NCBI GenBank assembly: GCA_964628195.1
Contig: CAZVPF010000017.1
Span: forward strand, 11,755 to 75,754
From: CAZVPF01 sp964628195
GTDB taxonomy: Bacteria > Planctomycetota > Phycisphaerae > Sedimentisphaerales > Anaerohalosphaeraceae
Reading direction: 5' to 3'
Length of the DNA stretch: 64,000 nucleotides
Part shown: in pieces, positions 33,951 to 43,034 of the stretch
Position numbering within the stretch: position 1 is the stretch's first letter
How the letters are laid out: every line of letters begins with the position of its first letter
Made by a program: the position numbers and the translations under genes
Notes under the pieces: model-generated
Database searches by the model: none
What the model was told of the DNA's origin: nothing
What the model saw: the letters and a program-made list of their open reading frames with translations, nothing else

Positions 33951-33983
33951 TTGGAAGTTGATTTGTTCTTCCGATGGTTTTTT
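33951..33983 (+). terminator. Probable terminator after hisD
   Basis: GGAAG (33953-33957) pairs with CTTCC (33968-33972), extendable by two outer pairs, and six Ts follow at 33978-33983. The stem is short, so this is only moderately convincing. Confidence 0.4.
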
Positions 33984-33996
33984 GTTCCGCCTGGCG

Positions 33997-35325
33997 TTAA
34001 AGTTGCTTAATAAGCAAACCGAGGCCTTTGAAGAACCTTCTTGTTTTATCTCCGAAGTTGGGCTTGATTATTCTGTTTTTTTCGTATTTGGACTCAGGTG
34101 GAACCTGGGGTGCGTTTTCGGGTTTGGTGTCCGGGATCAGTTCGAGCAGTTCTTTCATGTCGTATTCATAGTAGGGCTGATTGGCGGCGCAGTTCTCATC
34201 GCCGTCGCCCGGCGCGGCGTTGGCGACCCAGAGCTTCAGCGAAGCCGGCTGGAAAAGTACATTGTGAAGGGCGCAGCTCATAGCGACCGGCCGATTCATC
34301 AGCTGCAGGGCCTTTTGCAGGTCGATATGCCCGTAGTCGCGTTTGACCCATTCGGTAAGTTTCTTGTAGCGGTCACCGGCACTTAGCAGAACCGCATCTT
34401 CTACGGCATAGGGCAGCAGGTCGTGCGTCTGGCCCGGGCCTACGCTTGCGAACATTTCGCTTGTGCACGCCAGCCCCGCGGCAGAGGGTATTTTCGGATC
34501 GCTTATCACGTAATAGTATTCGCAGGTGCGGGGTCTGTCGCGGAATGCCGCAAGAGCCTGCTCGATTGTTGCCGATTCCTCCAGCGCCGCGCGCAGCAGG
34601 AAGGTCATCGGGACCCCGTCCCATTTGCCTTCGCCCCTGCCGCCCATTTCGCCTATCGCGACCTGCTTTTCGTTCATGCCCGTCACCGAGCCGATAAAGC
34701 CCGCATAGCCTACGGTTACAAATGCGTTGTACCCGTCGGGTTTGACGACGGTCAGTACGGCGTGTTCCTGCAGACCGATGCCGGTCATGTAGTCCAGTAT
34801 TCTGCCGTGATATAAAGTTCCGTCGGAGGTGGCTTTGCCGAAAACAGCAAAACCGCTGCAGTGGAAAAGCTCCGGGAAAATGTTTGCAAGCTCGATGTCG
34901 CGCAGGGGCATTTTGGAACCGTCGGCCAGGCCTCGCATTTCTTCCCGGAAGCGGGGTGCGATATATTTTTCCGTTGCTTGCCATGCTCCCTCAAGGCTGA
35001 AGTCGTAATCTTTTTTTCTTCCGCGTGAAGCTGCTCCGCTTACAACAAGGACGGTGTCCATAAGCGATTTGACCTCTTCGCGCATAAGCCTGCCCTGCTG
35101 ATAGCCGATTTCATAAGGGGTCCCTGCCAGCAGCAGGATCGACTGGTCCTTACTTTGCAGCAGCGAGCCCCTCCCGCAGCGGGCTGCGACATGGGCCTGG
35201 TCGGCGGGTACGGGGATGATGGTCTTTTCGGCTGCGGCAGTGAGTGTCAAAAGCAGGATTAAAAAGATGCAGAAAAAGCCGCGGCCAGCCGGGTAAATTT
35301 TATTGATCGGTTTTACAGGTTTCAT
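33997..35325 (-). CDS. C45-type autoprocessing acyltransferase/hydrolase, exported
   Basis: A 442-residue protein with an N-terminal signal (about 1-32) and a domain like acyl-CoA:6-aminopenicillanate acyltransferase and related N-terminal-nucleophile hydrolases. The likely nucleophile is Cys156 in ELFHCSGFAVFGKA, to be exposed by self-cleavage; GTLYHGRILD and the later HNVLFQPASLKLWVANA fit the family. Substrate is unknown: an acyl amide or peptide in the periplasm. It is convergent with hisD and divergent from the BON gene. Confidence 0.83.
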   Translation of the reverse strand: MKPVKPINKIYPAGRGFFCIFLILLLTLTAAAEKTIIPVPADQAHVAARCGRGSLLQSKDQSILLLAGTPYEIGYQQGRLMREEVKSLMDTVLVVSGAASRGRKKDYDFSLEGAWQATEKYIAPRFREEMRGLADGSKMPLRDIELANIFPELFHCSGFAVFGKATSDGTLYHGRILDYMTGIGLQEHAVLTVVKPDGYNAFVTVGYAGFIGSVTGMNEKQVAIGEMGGRGEGKWDGVPMTFLLRAALEESATIEQALAAFRDRPRTCEYYYVISDPKIPSAAGLACTSEMFASVGPGQTHDLLPYAVEDAVLLSAGDRYKKLTEWVKRDYGHIDLQKALQLMNRPVAMSCALHNVLFQPASLKLWVANAAPGDGDENCAANQPYYEYDMKELLELIPDTKPENAPQVPPESKYEKNRIIKPNFGDKTRRFFKGLGLLIKQL

Positions 35326-35435
35326 TATTTATCTCGCGAATAAATTGTATTACTAAAAACAGGCATAACAGCATCATACACAAAAATCGGATAAAATGGA
35401 ATACCTGTTTGCAGGTTTTTTTGGGGTCAGTTTAA

Positions 35436-35480
35436 GTATATTCCTGATTTCATCAACAATCGGTTTCGCTAAAATTGTTT
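35436..35480 (+). promoter_or_regulatory. Stress-regulon element, copy a (before the BON gene)
   Basis: Core TTCCTGATTT at 35441-35450 and second half AAAATTGTTT at 35471-35480, with 20 bases between; it ends 40 bases before the ATG. The same two halves with the same spacing recur at 42956 and 53147. Confidence 0.5.
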
Positions 35481-35520
35481 ATTGTAATGGTCATGTTGTT
35501 TATTAAGAAAGGAGAGAAGA

Positions 35521-37053
35521 ATGAATGTTTTGACTTTGAAAATGCAGCGTATTGTTTTCCTCTCAATCCTGACGGCTCTTTGCGGTGCGGTTCTATGTGA
35601 AGCCGCTGATGCGCCTTTGAGTGACAGCAAAATTACCGCTGCTGTTGACGACGCACTTATGTTCGACCAGGCGGTTAAGGCGATGCGCATAGATGTCAGC
35701 ACCAACAACGGCATTGTAACACTGTCCGGAAGCACGGACAATATCCTTGCAAAAGACAGGGCCGCCCGCCTGGCCCAGACTGTCAGGGGCGTAAGAGCTG
35801 TTGTGAATAATGTTAAAGTCTTATCCGTTCCCAAAACGGACATGGAGATCGAGAACAACATCAACGATGCCCTGATATGGGACCAGGCTACCGAAGCCCT
35901 GGAAGTTGGTGTAAATGTTTCAGCAGGCAGGGTTACACTAACCGGGACAGTTGATTCCTGGCAGGAAAAGCAGCTTGTCGAAAAGGTCGCCAAAGGTGTC
36001 AGCGGTGTTGAAGCGGTGACAAACAGCATCGTTGTCGATTACAAGCAGGACAGAAGCGATTATGAGATGAAGCAGGAAATTGCTAAGCGCATGAACTGGG
36101 ACGCTTATGTCGATGATGCTATGATAAGTGTTGATGTCAGCAACGGCACAGCCGTGCTGGACGGCACCGTAGGCAGCGCCGCGGAAAAGCAGCGTGCAAT
36201 AACCAACGCATGGGTCGCAGGCATTGAAGACGTTAACGCCGAAAGCCTTGAAGTGGCAAAATGGGCCCGGGACCAGAGGTTCCGAAAGGACAAGTTCGTC
36301 AATAAGCAAGACTCCGAAGTGCAGCAGGCGGTAAACGATGCGTTCCTGTATGACCCCCGTGTTAATATGTTCAACATAAACGTCTCATGTGATGCCGGAA
36401 TCGTTACCCTAAGCGGTATTGTCGATAATCTAAAGGCCAAACGTGCCGCCGAGATGGACGCTGAAAACACAGTAGGCGTATGGCAGGTAAAAAATAACAT
36501 CAAGGTTCGCCCGACCGCAGGAACTGCTGACAGCAAAATCGAAAGACGTGTAAAGCAGGCTCTCATGGAGGACCCCTATGTGGAAAGGTTCGAGCTTGAT
36601 GTAAATGTTGTTAACAATACTGCCTATCTTTCCGGTGAAGTGGACACTTATTTCGAGAAAGGCCAGGCCGACGATGCAGCTTCCCGTGTCGCCGGTGTGA
36701 TAGATGTCGAGAACAATATCGATGTTGACAATGAATACGGCACTTTAACCTACGACCCATATGTCTACCCGGGCTGGTCGGTATACGGTTATCCGTGGTA
36801 CACCTATCCGGACGCGTACCGGACGACCGACAGCGACTGGGAGATTCGTGAGGACATTCAAAGTCAGCTCTGGTGGAGCCCGTTCGTTGATGAGAGCGAA
36901 GTGAACGTATCGGTCGAGGACGGGGTGGCAACGTTGACCGGTGAAGTTGACACATGGAACGAGTACCTGGCGGCGCGTGAAAATGCCATAGAGGGCGGCG
37001 CGGTCGCGGTTCGCAACAGGCTTGACGTTGAATACGGTCCGGAAGATGACTGA
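35521..37053 (+). CDS. Exported protein with six BON domains
   Basis: A 510-residue periplasmic protein with a signal peptide (likely cleaved near CEA28) and six tandem BON repeats starting at about residues 35, 117, 180, 260, 340 and 440. Each follows the pattern helix, then INVSVxxGxVTLxGxVDxxxEK, with a final hydrophobic-turn-helix. BON modules, as in OsmY, bind membranes and help in osmotic shock. A Tyr/Pro/Trp-rich stretch (YDPYVYPGWSVYGYPWYTYP) separates the fifth and sixth. AAAGGAGAG precedes the ATG. It is the head gene of the stress region. Confidence 0.92.
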   Translation: MNVLTLKMQRIVFLSILTALCGAVLCEAADAPLSDSKITAAVDDALMFDQAVKAMRIDVSTNNGIVTLSGSTDNILAKDRAARLAQTVRGVRAVVNNVKVLSVPKTDMEIENNINDALIWDQATEALEVGVNVSAGRVTLTGTVDSWQEKQLVEKVAKGVSGVEAVTNSIVVDYKQDRSDYEMKQEIAKRMNWDAYVDDAMISVDVSNGTAVLDGTVGSAAEKQRAITNAWVAGIEDVNAESLEVAKWARDQRFRKDKFVNKQDSEVQQAVNDAFLYDPRVNMFNINVSCDAGIVTLSGIVDNLKAKRAAEMDAENTVGVWQVKNNIKVRPTAGTADSKIERRVKQALMEDPYVERFELDVNVVNNTAYLSGEVDTYFEKGQADDAASRVAGVIDVENNIDVDNEYGTLTYDPYVYPGWSVYGYPWYTYPDAYRTTDSDWEIREDIQSQLWWSPFVDESEVNVSVEDGVATLTGEVDTWNEYLAARENAIEGGAVAVRNRLDVEYGPEDD

Positions 37054-37103
37054 AATCTGAACAACTGACAGTAACTTGCCTGGATATCCCACTTCCAGTT
37101 AAG

Positions 37104-37135
37104 AGCCGCTGTTGTGGACTGGCCCGGCAGCGGCT
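37104..37135 (+). terminator. Hairpin between the BON gene and the metal ATPase
   Basis: AGCCGCTG (37104-37111) pairs perfectly with CAGCGGCT (37128-37135) around a 16-base loop, followed by TGCTTTATTT. It may end or attenuate transcription into the ATPase. The stem is the same GCCGCTG/CAGCGGC as in the ilvC terminator. Confidence 0.6.
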
Positions 37136-37158
37136 TGCTTTATTTAAGGAAAAAGCAA

Positions 37159-39129
37159 ATGGAACATAAAGACCATCACGAAATGATGATAAAGGACTTC
37201 AAGAGGCGTTTCTGGATATCTCTCGCACTTACCGTGCCTGTTGTGGTTTTGTCGGATACTTTACAGTCATTTGCAGGCCTCGACGAAAAGATAGAATTCG
37301 CGTATGAAACTTATGTTCAATTCGTATTTGCCGCGGTCATAACTGTCTATGGGGGCAAGCCTTTCTTCAAGGGGCTGATCAGTGAGATAAGCGACAGGAA
37401 GCCCGGAATGATGACACTTATCGCTGTTGCGGTGGGGGTGGCTTTTATCTACAGCAGCGCGGTGGTTTTCGGGCTTGAGGGAAAGATATTTTTCTGGGAA
37501 CTTGTGACGCTTATAGATGTTATGCTGCTGGGGCACTGGATAGAGATGCGGTCGGTTCAGGCTGCGTCGGGTTCGCTCAAAAAGCTGGTTCAGCAGATGC
37601 CCGACAAGGCCTCAAGGCTGAACGAAGACGGGAATACGGAGCAAGTTAGTGTAGATCAACTTGAAAAGGGTGACAAGGTCCTTGTAAAGCCCGGCGAAAA
37701 GATACCTATAGACGGGGTAATCACAGAGGGCAGCTCAAACATCAACCAGGCCATGGTAACAGGTGAAAGTGAACCTGTGGAAAAAAAGCAGGGAGATGAC
37801 ATTATAGGCGGGACAATAAACGGTTCATCTTCCCTGACCATCGAAGTCAGGAAAACCGGAAAAGAAACTTATCTTTCACAAGTTGTGGAGATGGTGGAGT
37901 CTGCACGCAATTCGAAATCAAAGACGCAAAATGTAGCGGACAAGGCGGCACTTTGGCTGACTGTAATCGCAGTTTCGGTCGCTGTAATTACGGTTACTGC
38001 ATGGTTGACCGCGGGCAGGGATTTTGCCTATTCGCTGGAAAGGGCTGTGACCGTTATGATCACTACCTGCCCCCATGCTCTCGGGCTTGCGATACCCCTT
38101 GCCGTGGCGGTTTCAACATCTATTGCAGCAGGCAAGGGGCTGCTTGTGCGTAACCGTGACTCGTTCGAGTCGGCAAGGACAATCGACGCGGTGGTCTTTG
38201 ATAAAACCGGTACTCTTACCCGTGGAGAGTTTGAAGTCACTTCAGTAGTTCAGCTTGACAGGGAAACTTCAGAGCAGGAAGCGCTGTCTATGGCAGGGAG
38301 TATTGAGCGACATTCAGAGCACCCGATAGGGGCGGCAATATTAAAACATTGTCAAAACAATGATATAGAGCTTAAGGACGCTGAAGATTTTGAGGCTATA
38401 TCCGGCAAGGGAGCGACGGCGAAAGTCGACGGCAAAAATGTCAAGGTCGTCAGCAAAGGTTACCTGAAAGAAAATGACATAGAATATGACAGCAGCGAAC
38501 AAGAAGATCGAAAAGGAGCGGAGACCAAAGTATTCGTACTTGTAGACGACAAGCCGGTTGCGATAATATTTACTGCCGACAGGATTCGTGAACAATCCAA
38601 AGCCGCCGTAAAGCAGCTCAGGGAAAAGGGGATGAAGGTGATTATGATAACGGGTGATTCGGAAAAGACGGCTGCGGCTGTCGCTGATGAACTTGGACTG
38701 GATGATTATTTTGCCGAGGTACTGCCGGATAAAAAGTCGGATAAGATAAAGGAACTTCAAAACCAGGGCCGGCGAGTTGCTATGGTCGGAGACGGCATAA
38801 ATGATGCTCCCGCTCTTGCACAGGCCGATGTTGGTATCGCCATCGGTGCCGGAACGGATGTTGCCATAGATTCAGCGGATGTTGTGCTGGTGGAATCGGA
38901 CCCGATGGATGTTACAGAGATTTTCTCATTGTCCAAAAGGACCTACAGAAAGATGATACAGAACCTGTGGTGGGCTGCTGGTTATAATATTATCGCGATA
39001 CCCCTTGCCGCGGGTGTGCTTTTCTGGGCGGGGATCATATTAAAACCGGCTGTAGGTGCCGTAATAATGTCGCTTTCAACGGTTATTGTGGCTGTCAATG
39101 CGCAGCTGCTGAAGATTTCGTCGGATTAG
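37159..39129 (+). CDS. Heavy-metal P1B-type ATPase (CopB-like, CPH motif)
   Basis: A 656-residue metal-transporting ATPase. The transmembrane metal site is CPH (Cys304-Pro305-His306), the phosphorylated residue Asp348 is in DKTGTLT, and VTGES and MVGDGINDAPALAQADVG are intact. CPH rather than CPC points to the P1B-3/CopB branch, so copper or silver export is likely. There is no HMA domain; the short N-terminus starts MEHKDHHEMM, with three histidines. The ATG has AAGGA 8 bases upstream; a longer reading from 37114 would start inside the hairpin and is rejected. Confidence 0.92.
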   Translation: MEHKDHHEMMIKDFKRRFWISLALTVPVVVLSDTLQSFAGLDEKIEFAYETYVQFVFAAVITVYGGKPFFKGLISEISDRKPGMMTLIAVAVGVAFIYSSAVVFGLEGKIFFWELVTLIDVMLLGHWIEMRSVQAASGSLKKLVQQMPDKASRLNEDGNTEQVSVDQLEKGDKVLVKPGEKIPIDGVITEGSSNINQAMVTGESEPVEKKQGDDIIGGTINGSSSLTIEVRKTGKETYLSQVVEMVESARNSKSKTQNVADKAALWLTVIAVSVAVITVTAWLTAGRDFAYSLERAVTVMITTCPHALGLAIPLAVAVSTSIAAGKGLLVRNRDSFESARTIDAVVFDKTGTLTRGEFEVTSVVQLDRETSEQEALSMAGSIERHSEHPIGAAILKHCQNNDIELKDAEDFEAISGKGATAKVDGKNVKVVSKGYLKENDIEYDSSEQEDRKGAETKVFVLVDDKPVAIIFTADRIREQSKAAVKQLREKGMKVIMITGDSEKTAAAVADELGLDDYFAEVLPDKKSDKIKELQNQGRRVAMVGDGINDAPALAQADVGIAIGAGTDVAIDSADVVLVESDPMDVTEIFSLSKRTYRKMIQNLWWAAGYNIIAIPLAAGVLFWAGIILKPAVGAVIMSLSTVIVAVNAQLLKISSD

Positions 39130-39168
39130 ATAATAATGTAAGTTGAATCTTAAGCTAAGATATTAAAA

Positions 39169-39945
39169 ATGCCCGAACTTCCTGATGTTGAGATATTCAA
39201 AAGATATGTCGATTCGACTTCGCTTCATAAACAGGTATCGCATGTTGAAGTGAAGAATAAAAAGATATTGAAAAACATTTCAGCGGCGAAGATTGAGAAA
39301 CTGCTGCAGGGTCAAAAACTGCAGCACAGTTCGAGGCACGGCAAATTTCTGTTTGTCAAAACCGGTAACGGCTGGTTTATTATGCACTTCGGCATGACCG
39401 GTGAATTGAAATATTATAAAGACGGCGAGCAGGCGGAATACGCAAAATTTATAATCGGCTTTGAAAACGGGTATCGGCTTTATTATATTTCCCGCAGGAT
39501 GCTCGGCTGGGTGAGCTGGACGGAGTCCATGAACGATTTCCTTGCCGAAGAGAAAACAGGCCCCGACGCGATGGATATTTCCAGGGAGGATTTTACAGAA
39601 TTGCTTTCCGGCCATAAAGGCGCCATCAAGCCGCTCCTGATGAACCAGAAAGTTATCGCCGGGATAGGCAACATTTATTCCGATGAAATACTTTTCCAAA
39701 GCGGTATAAGCCCGGAAAAGGGCGCATCTTCGATCGGTAAAAACACGGCTGAGGTTATCTATAAAAACCTGCGCATGGTGCTGCGCAGGGCTGTTGAGCG
39801 CAGTGCCGATCCAAAAAAGCTTCCGCAGGATTACCTTCTTCCGCATCGTGAGAAAAAGGGTAATTGCCCAAAATGCGGCAATGCCCTGAGGGTAAGCAAA
39901 GTCGGCGGAAGAACCGCTTATTACTGCACGAAGTGTCAGAAGTAA
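39169..39945 (+). CDS. mutM: Formamidopyrimidine-DNA glycosylase / endonuclease VIII family
   Basis: A 258-residue base-excision enzyme that removes oxidised purines or pyrimidines. Pro2 and Glu3 (PELPDVE), the lysine in RHGKFLFV, LLMNQKVIAGIGNIYSDEIL and the C-terminal zinc finger (CPKCG...CTKCQK) are intact, so it should be active. Fpg and Nei branches cannot be told apart with certainty; PELPDVE and the length slightly favour Fpg. It follows the ATPase by 39 bases and converges on the UPF0182 gene with 3 bases between stops. Confidence 0.92.
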   Translation: MPELPDVEIFKRYVDSTSLHKQVSHVEVKNKKILKNISAAKIEKLLQGQKLQHSSRHGKFLFVKTGNGWFIMHFGMTGELKYYKDGEQAEYAKFIIGFENGYRLYYISRRMLGWVSWTESMNDFLAEEKTGPDAMDISREDFTELLSGHKGAIKPLLMNQKVIAGIGNIYSDEILFQSGISPEKGASSIGKNTAEVIYKNLRMVLRRAVERSADPKKLPQDYLLPHREKKGNCPKCGNALRVSKVGGRTAYYCTKCQK

Positions 39946-39948
39946 CGA

Positions 39949-42783
39949 TTAATCTTCTTCGCCTGTTTCAATCTTCCCTGTTTCTTTCATCAGCCGGCGG
40001 AGATATTTTTGCAGGTCGCCCAGGTGCCTCGACGCTTCGTCAAAGCTGCCGGAGCCTGTTGCTTCGAGATAATCTTCAAACGCCTTGTTTGCCTTGTCTG
40101 CAAGCTGGGCGGCGTTTCCTGTCAGCGCATCTTTTATCGCGGGCTTTTTCTGGTCCTGCGGTGACAGCAGACCCTGGATGGCTTCGTCGAAAGTTTCTGC
40201 GTAGCTTAAGTCATCTTCATGCATAACAGCCACCAGCCGCAGTTCCGGGTAAGCGGCGGTTTCGGCCTGGAGATATATTGGCTCGACATAAAGCAGCGTC
40301 TCCTCAAGCGGTATAACCAGTACGTTTCCGCGAATGACATTCGAGCCCCGCTGGTCCCACAGTGAAAGCTGACCGGAAAGAAAGCTGTCCTGGTCGATCT
40401 TGGTTTCCATCTGCTGTGTACCGAGAATCCGCTTTTCTTTCGGAAACTTGTAAGCCAGAAACCTCCCGTAATTTTCACCGTCACACATCCCCGCGATCCA
40501 GCCGATCAACACCTGCCTGTTTTTCGGTGTGAAGGGCATCATCAGGACAAATTCAGGTTCGTTCGAGCCGGGCATTTCCCATATTATATAATAAGGCTGC
40601 ACGGGCTGGACATTGTTGTAATATTTTTCAGTAGCGCGAACCCAAAGGTCCTCCTGGTTATAGAATACGGTTGGGTCTGTCATGTGATATTTCGCGTAGA
40701 CCAAACCCTGCATAAGAAGCATGTCCGAAGGGTAGCGAACATGCTTGAAAAGCTCGCCGGGCATTTCGTCACGAGACTTGAACATGTTCGGAAAGACATT
40801 CTGCCATGTTTGAATAATCGGATCATCGGGGTCAAAAACATAAAAGTCAACGGTGCCGTCATAGGCGTTGATGACAGCTTTTACGGAGTTGCGAATATAA
40901 TTGATGCCGTCAAATTGATACGGAGCGTCCTTTGCGCTTATTCCCCTGCTCACTGCGTATTGGCCCGAAACATAAACCGGCTCGCTGTAAGGGTAGTCGG
41001 AAGTTGTCGTATAGCAGTCAACTATCCAGTACATCCTGCCGTTATCGAGAACCACGTACGGGTCATCGTCAAACTGCAAAAACGGTGCAAGTGTTCGGAC
41101 CCTGTCCTTGATTTGCCGGTGAAACTGTATCCTGCTTTCCTTTCTCGGGTATTTTGAAACAAACAGTCTCGTTCCGTCAAACTTCCAGCCGAATATGAAT
41201 TTGCGCCACAGGCTGTTTATCTGCACACCGCCTGTGCCCTGGTAACGCGAATAGTTGTTTTGCTCCCCCGCGGGGTAATCAAACTCTTTTTCCTCACTGT
41301 TGACAATCACATGAGAGTCGGTCAGTTCGCCGTAATAAATCTGCGGCGTGTCAACTTCGAGAGATTCATACTTGCTCTTGGGCGGTATGTCCTTAATCAG
41401 CAGGTTGGGCAGACCCTGCGGTGTGAACTCGCTTACTGTTGTAAGAGTCAGGCCGTACCCGTGCGTATATTTAAAACGCTTGTTCACAAAAGTCTGGCTC
41501 TGTGCCGGAAGGTTGCCAGTCTGCATTTCCCGCGCCGAGACCATCGTCTGGCGGTAGTCGCCGTTTATCATGTACCTGTCAATGTCGACATCGACGAATT
41601 CATAGTAAAGCCTTATCTCCTGGAACTGCTTGTATACAGAATCCAGGGCCCGCCAGTCCCACAGCCGGATGTTTTTAAGCAAAGTTTTGTTATCATCGAG
41701 CATCTTCCGGGTAAGGTTGCCGGAGGCCGGGAACTTTCGTTCTTCGACAGTGTCGAGCTTGAAGCCTTTTCTTGTGTATTCGATGTTGTTGGCGATATAA
41801 GGTCTTTCAAAGGTTATTTCGTTGGGCTCGACCCTGAGCCACTGAAAAACGCCGGGCAAAATGCTTGCACCAATAAACCATACAGCAGCGGTGACGACCA
41901 CGAAAGAGCCGACATACGCAAAAGGCGAGACTATATAGGACGCTTTGAATCTGCTGGAGATCGCTTTTATGGCAGCCGAAGCAGGAGAAAAGATGAGTAC
42001 CAGGCCGAAAAGAGCGGTCATGACCGCAAGTATGGAATAAACCGGCATGCGGATATGGTCGTCCGTCCAGCCGACACCGTGAACGGCGCCGAGACCGGAG
42101 TACATCAGGTTATAACGGGCAAGGACACGGCCTGCTGAGACAAGCAAAAACAGTATGCCCATGTTGATGAACATATTCCGAAAGTAACCGGCAGTAAGGT
42201 CCTGGCGAAAATTAATCTGCCTCATCTGGATATCCTGTTCGCTGATATTGACCTGCAGCAGTCGCGATGCCAGCAATACCGCAAGGCTTATAACGGTTAT
42301 GCTCGTCAAAAAACTGTACAGGGCTTCGTAGAAAGGCAAACTGAACAAGTAGAAAGAAATGGGCATTTTGAGAATGGGATCCGCAGCCTGCGTACTCACG
42401 CCGTTAAGATAAAGCAGCACGGTGTCCCAGTTATTGTAACCCCACTGGGCCCCGATTACAGCGGCGACAGCTGCGCCTATAAGCTTGATCGTAAAACTGC
42501 CTTTGTGAAATGCGTTGAGCAGGAACACATATATAAAACCTGCCGCAAAGCCTGCGACTGTGATAAATATTTTCGCGGTTATGGATATCCTGAACCTTTG
42601 AGCGAAACCAACCGCGTCAAACCAGAGATATTCGCCCCAGAGGTCGAGAAGTGAGAAAACGGCGATCGAAACAGCGCCAACGACTGCGCCTGTTACAGTC
42701 AGGGCAAGTTTCTTTGAGTTTATACCATACAGGATAAGACCGACGGAAATAGCACCCAAAACGAGAATTATGGCGAAATACAT
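39949..42783 (-). CDS. UPF0182 family large membrane protein
   Basis: A 944-residue protein with about seven membrane helices in the first 330 residues and a long extracytoplasmic part, the normal size for UPF0182. Family features include GYGLTLTTVSEFTPQGLPNLL, ASDYPYSEP-like text and a final Ala/Glu-rich helix. Its function is unknown, though it is common in cyanobacteria, actinobacteria and planctomycetes. AAGGATC precedes the ATG. It shares a divergent control region with the TreT-like gene, and the minus strand there holds a matching control element. Confidence 0.93.
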   Translation of the reverse strand: MYFAIILVLGAISVGLILYGINSKKLALTVTGAVVGAVSIAVFSLLDLWGEYLWFDAVGFAQRFRISITAKIFITVAGFAAGFIYVFLLNAFHKGSFTIKLIGAAVAAVIGAQWGYNNWDTVLLYLNGVSTQAADPILKMPISFYLFSLPFYEALYSFLTSITVISLAVLLASRLLQVNISEQDIQMRQINFRQDLTAGYFRNMFINMGILFLLVSAGRVLARYNLMYSGLGAVHGVGWTDDHIRMPVYSILAVMTALFGLVLIFSPASAAIKAISSRFKASYIVSPFAYVGSFVVVTAAVWFIGASILPGVFQWLRVEPNEITFERPYIANNIEYTRKGFKLDTVEERKFPASGNLTRKMLDDNKTLLKNIRLWDWRALDSVYKQFQEIRLYYEFVDVDIDRYMINGDYRQTMVSAREMQTGNLPAQSQTFVNKRFKYTHGYGLTLTTVSEFTPQGLPNLLIKDIPPKSKYESLEVDTPQIYYGELTDSHVIVNSEEKEFDYPAGEQNNYSRYQGTGGVQINSLWRKFIFGWKFDGTRLFVSKYPRKESRIQFHRQIKDRVRTLAPFLQFDDDPYVVLDNGRMYWIVDCYTTTSDYPYSEPVYVSGQYAVSRGISAKDAPYQFDGINYIRNSVKAVINAYDGTVDFYVFDPDDPIIQTWQNVFPNMFKSRDEMPGELFKHVRYPSDMLLMQGLVYAKYHMTDPTVFYNQEDLWVRATEKYYNNVQPVQPYYIIWEMPGSNEPEFVLMMPFTPKNRQVLIGWIAGMCDGENYGRFLAYKFPKEKRILGTQQMETKIDQDSFLSGQLSLWDQRGSNVIRGNVLVIPLEETLLYVEPIYLQAETAAYPELRLVAVMHEDDLSYAETFDEAIQGLLSPQDQKKPAIKDALTGNAAQLADKANKAFEDYLEATGSGSFDEASRHLGDLQKYLRRLMKETGKIETGEED

Positions 42784-42944
42784 GTTGTGATCCTTAAGAA
42801 AAGAAGATTAGAAAATAACATCTTAGCATTTTCGTGCCTCCATTGAAAGCAGGCAATCCGATTTTTTCTGATTATGTGTCAGTAAATGCCGTAATTTTTA
42901 CATAATCTCGTTATTGCCTGCTCGTTCAGAATATAACGGTGTGT

Positions 42945-43007
42945 CATTAGGGATATTCCCGATTGTAAAATCCGGCATGGGGGGCGAAACTGTTTTTCAC
43001 TGAAAAA
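42945..43007. promoter_or_regulatory. Divergent stress-regulon elements (copy b, both strands)
   Basis: Plus strand: core TTCCCGATTG at 42956-42965 and second half GAAACTGTTT at 42986-42995, 40 bases before the TreT ATG. Minus strand: core ATCCCTAATG at 42954-42945, facing UPF0182. Together they make the palindrome GGGA-TAT-TCCC. A second perfect palindrome, TTTTTCA-C-TGAAAAA, is at 42993-43007. Confidence 0.55.
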
Positions 43008-43034
43008 GTTAGTCATGTTAAGGAAAAGTTTTTT

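Noticed and set aside
37083..37098. Stress-element copy before the metal ATPase (ATATCCCACTT)
   Set aside because: Only the CCC and upstream AT match; the ATT and AAC parts are missing.
41260..42138. A 292-residue plus-strand frame inside UPF0182
   Set aside because: Antisense to a well-recognised family protein, no start signals.
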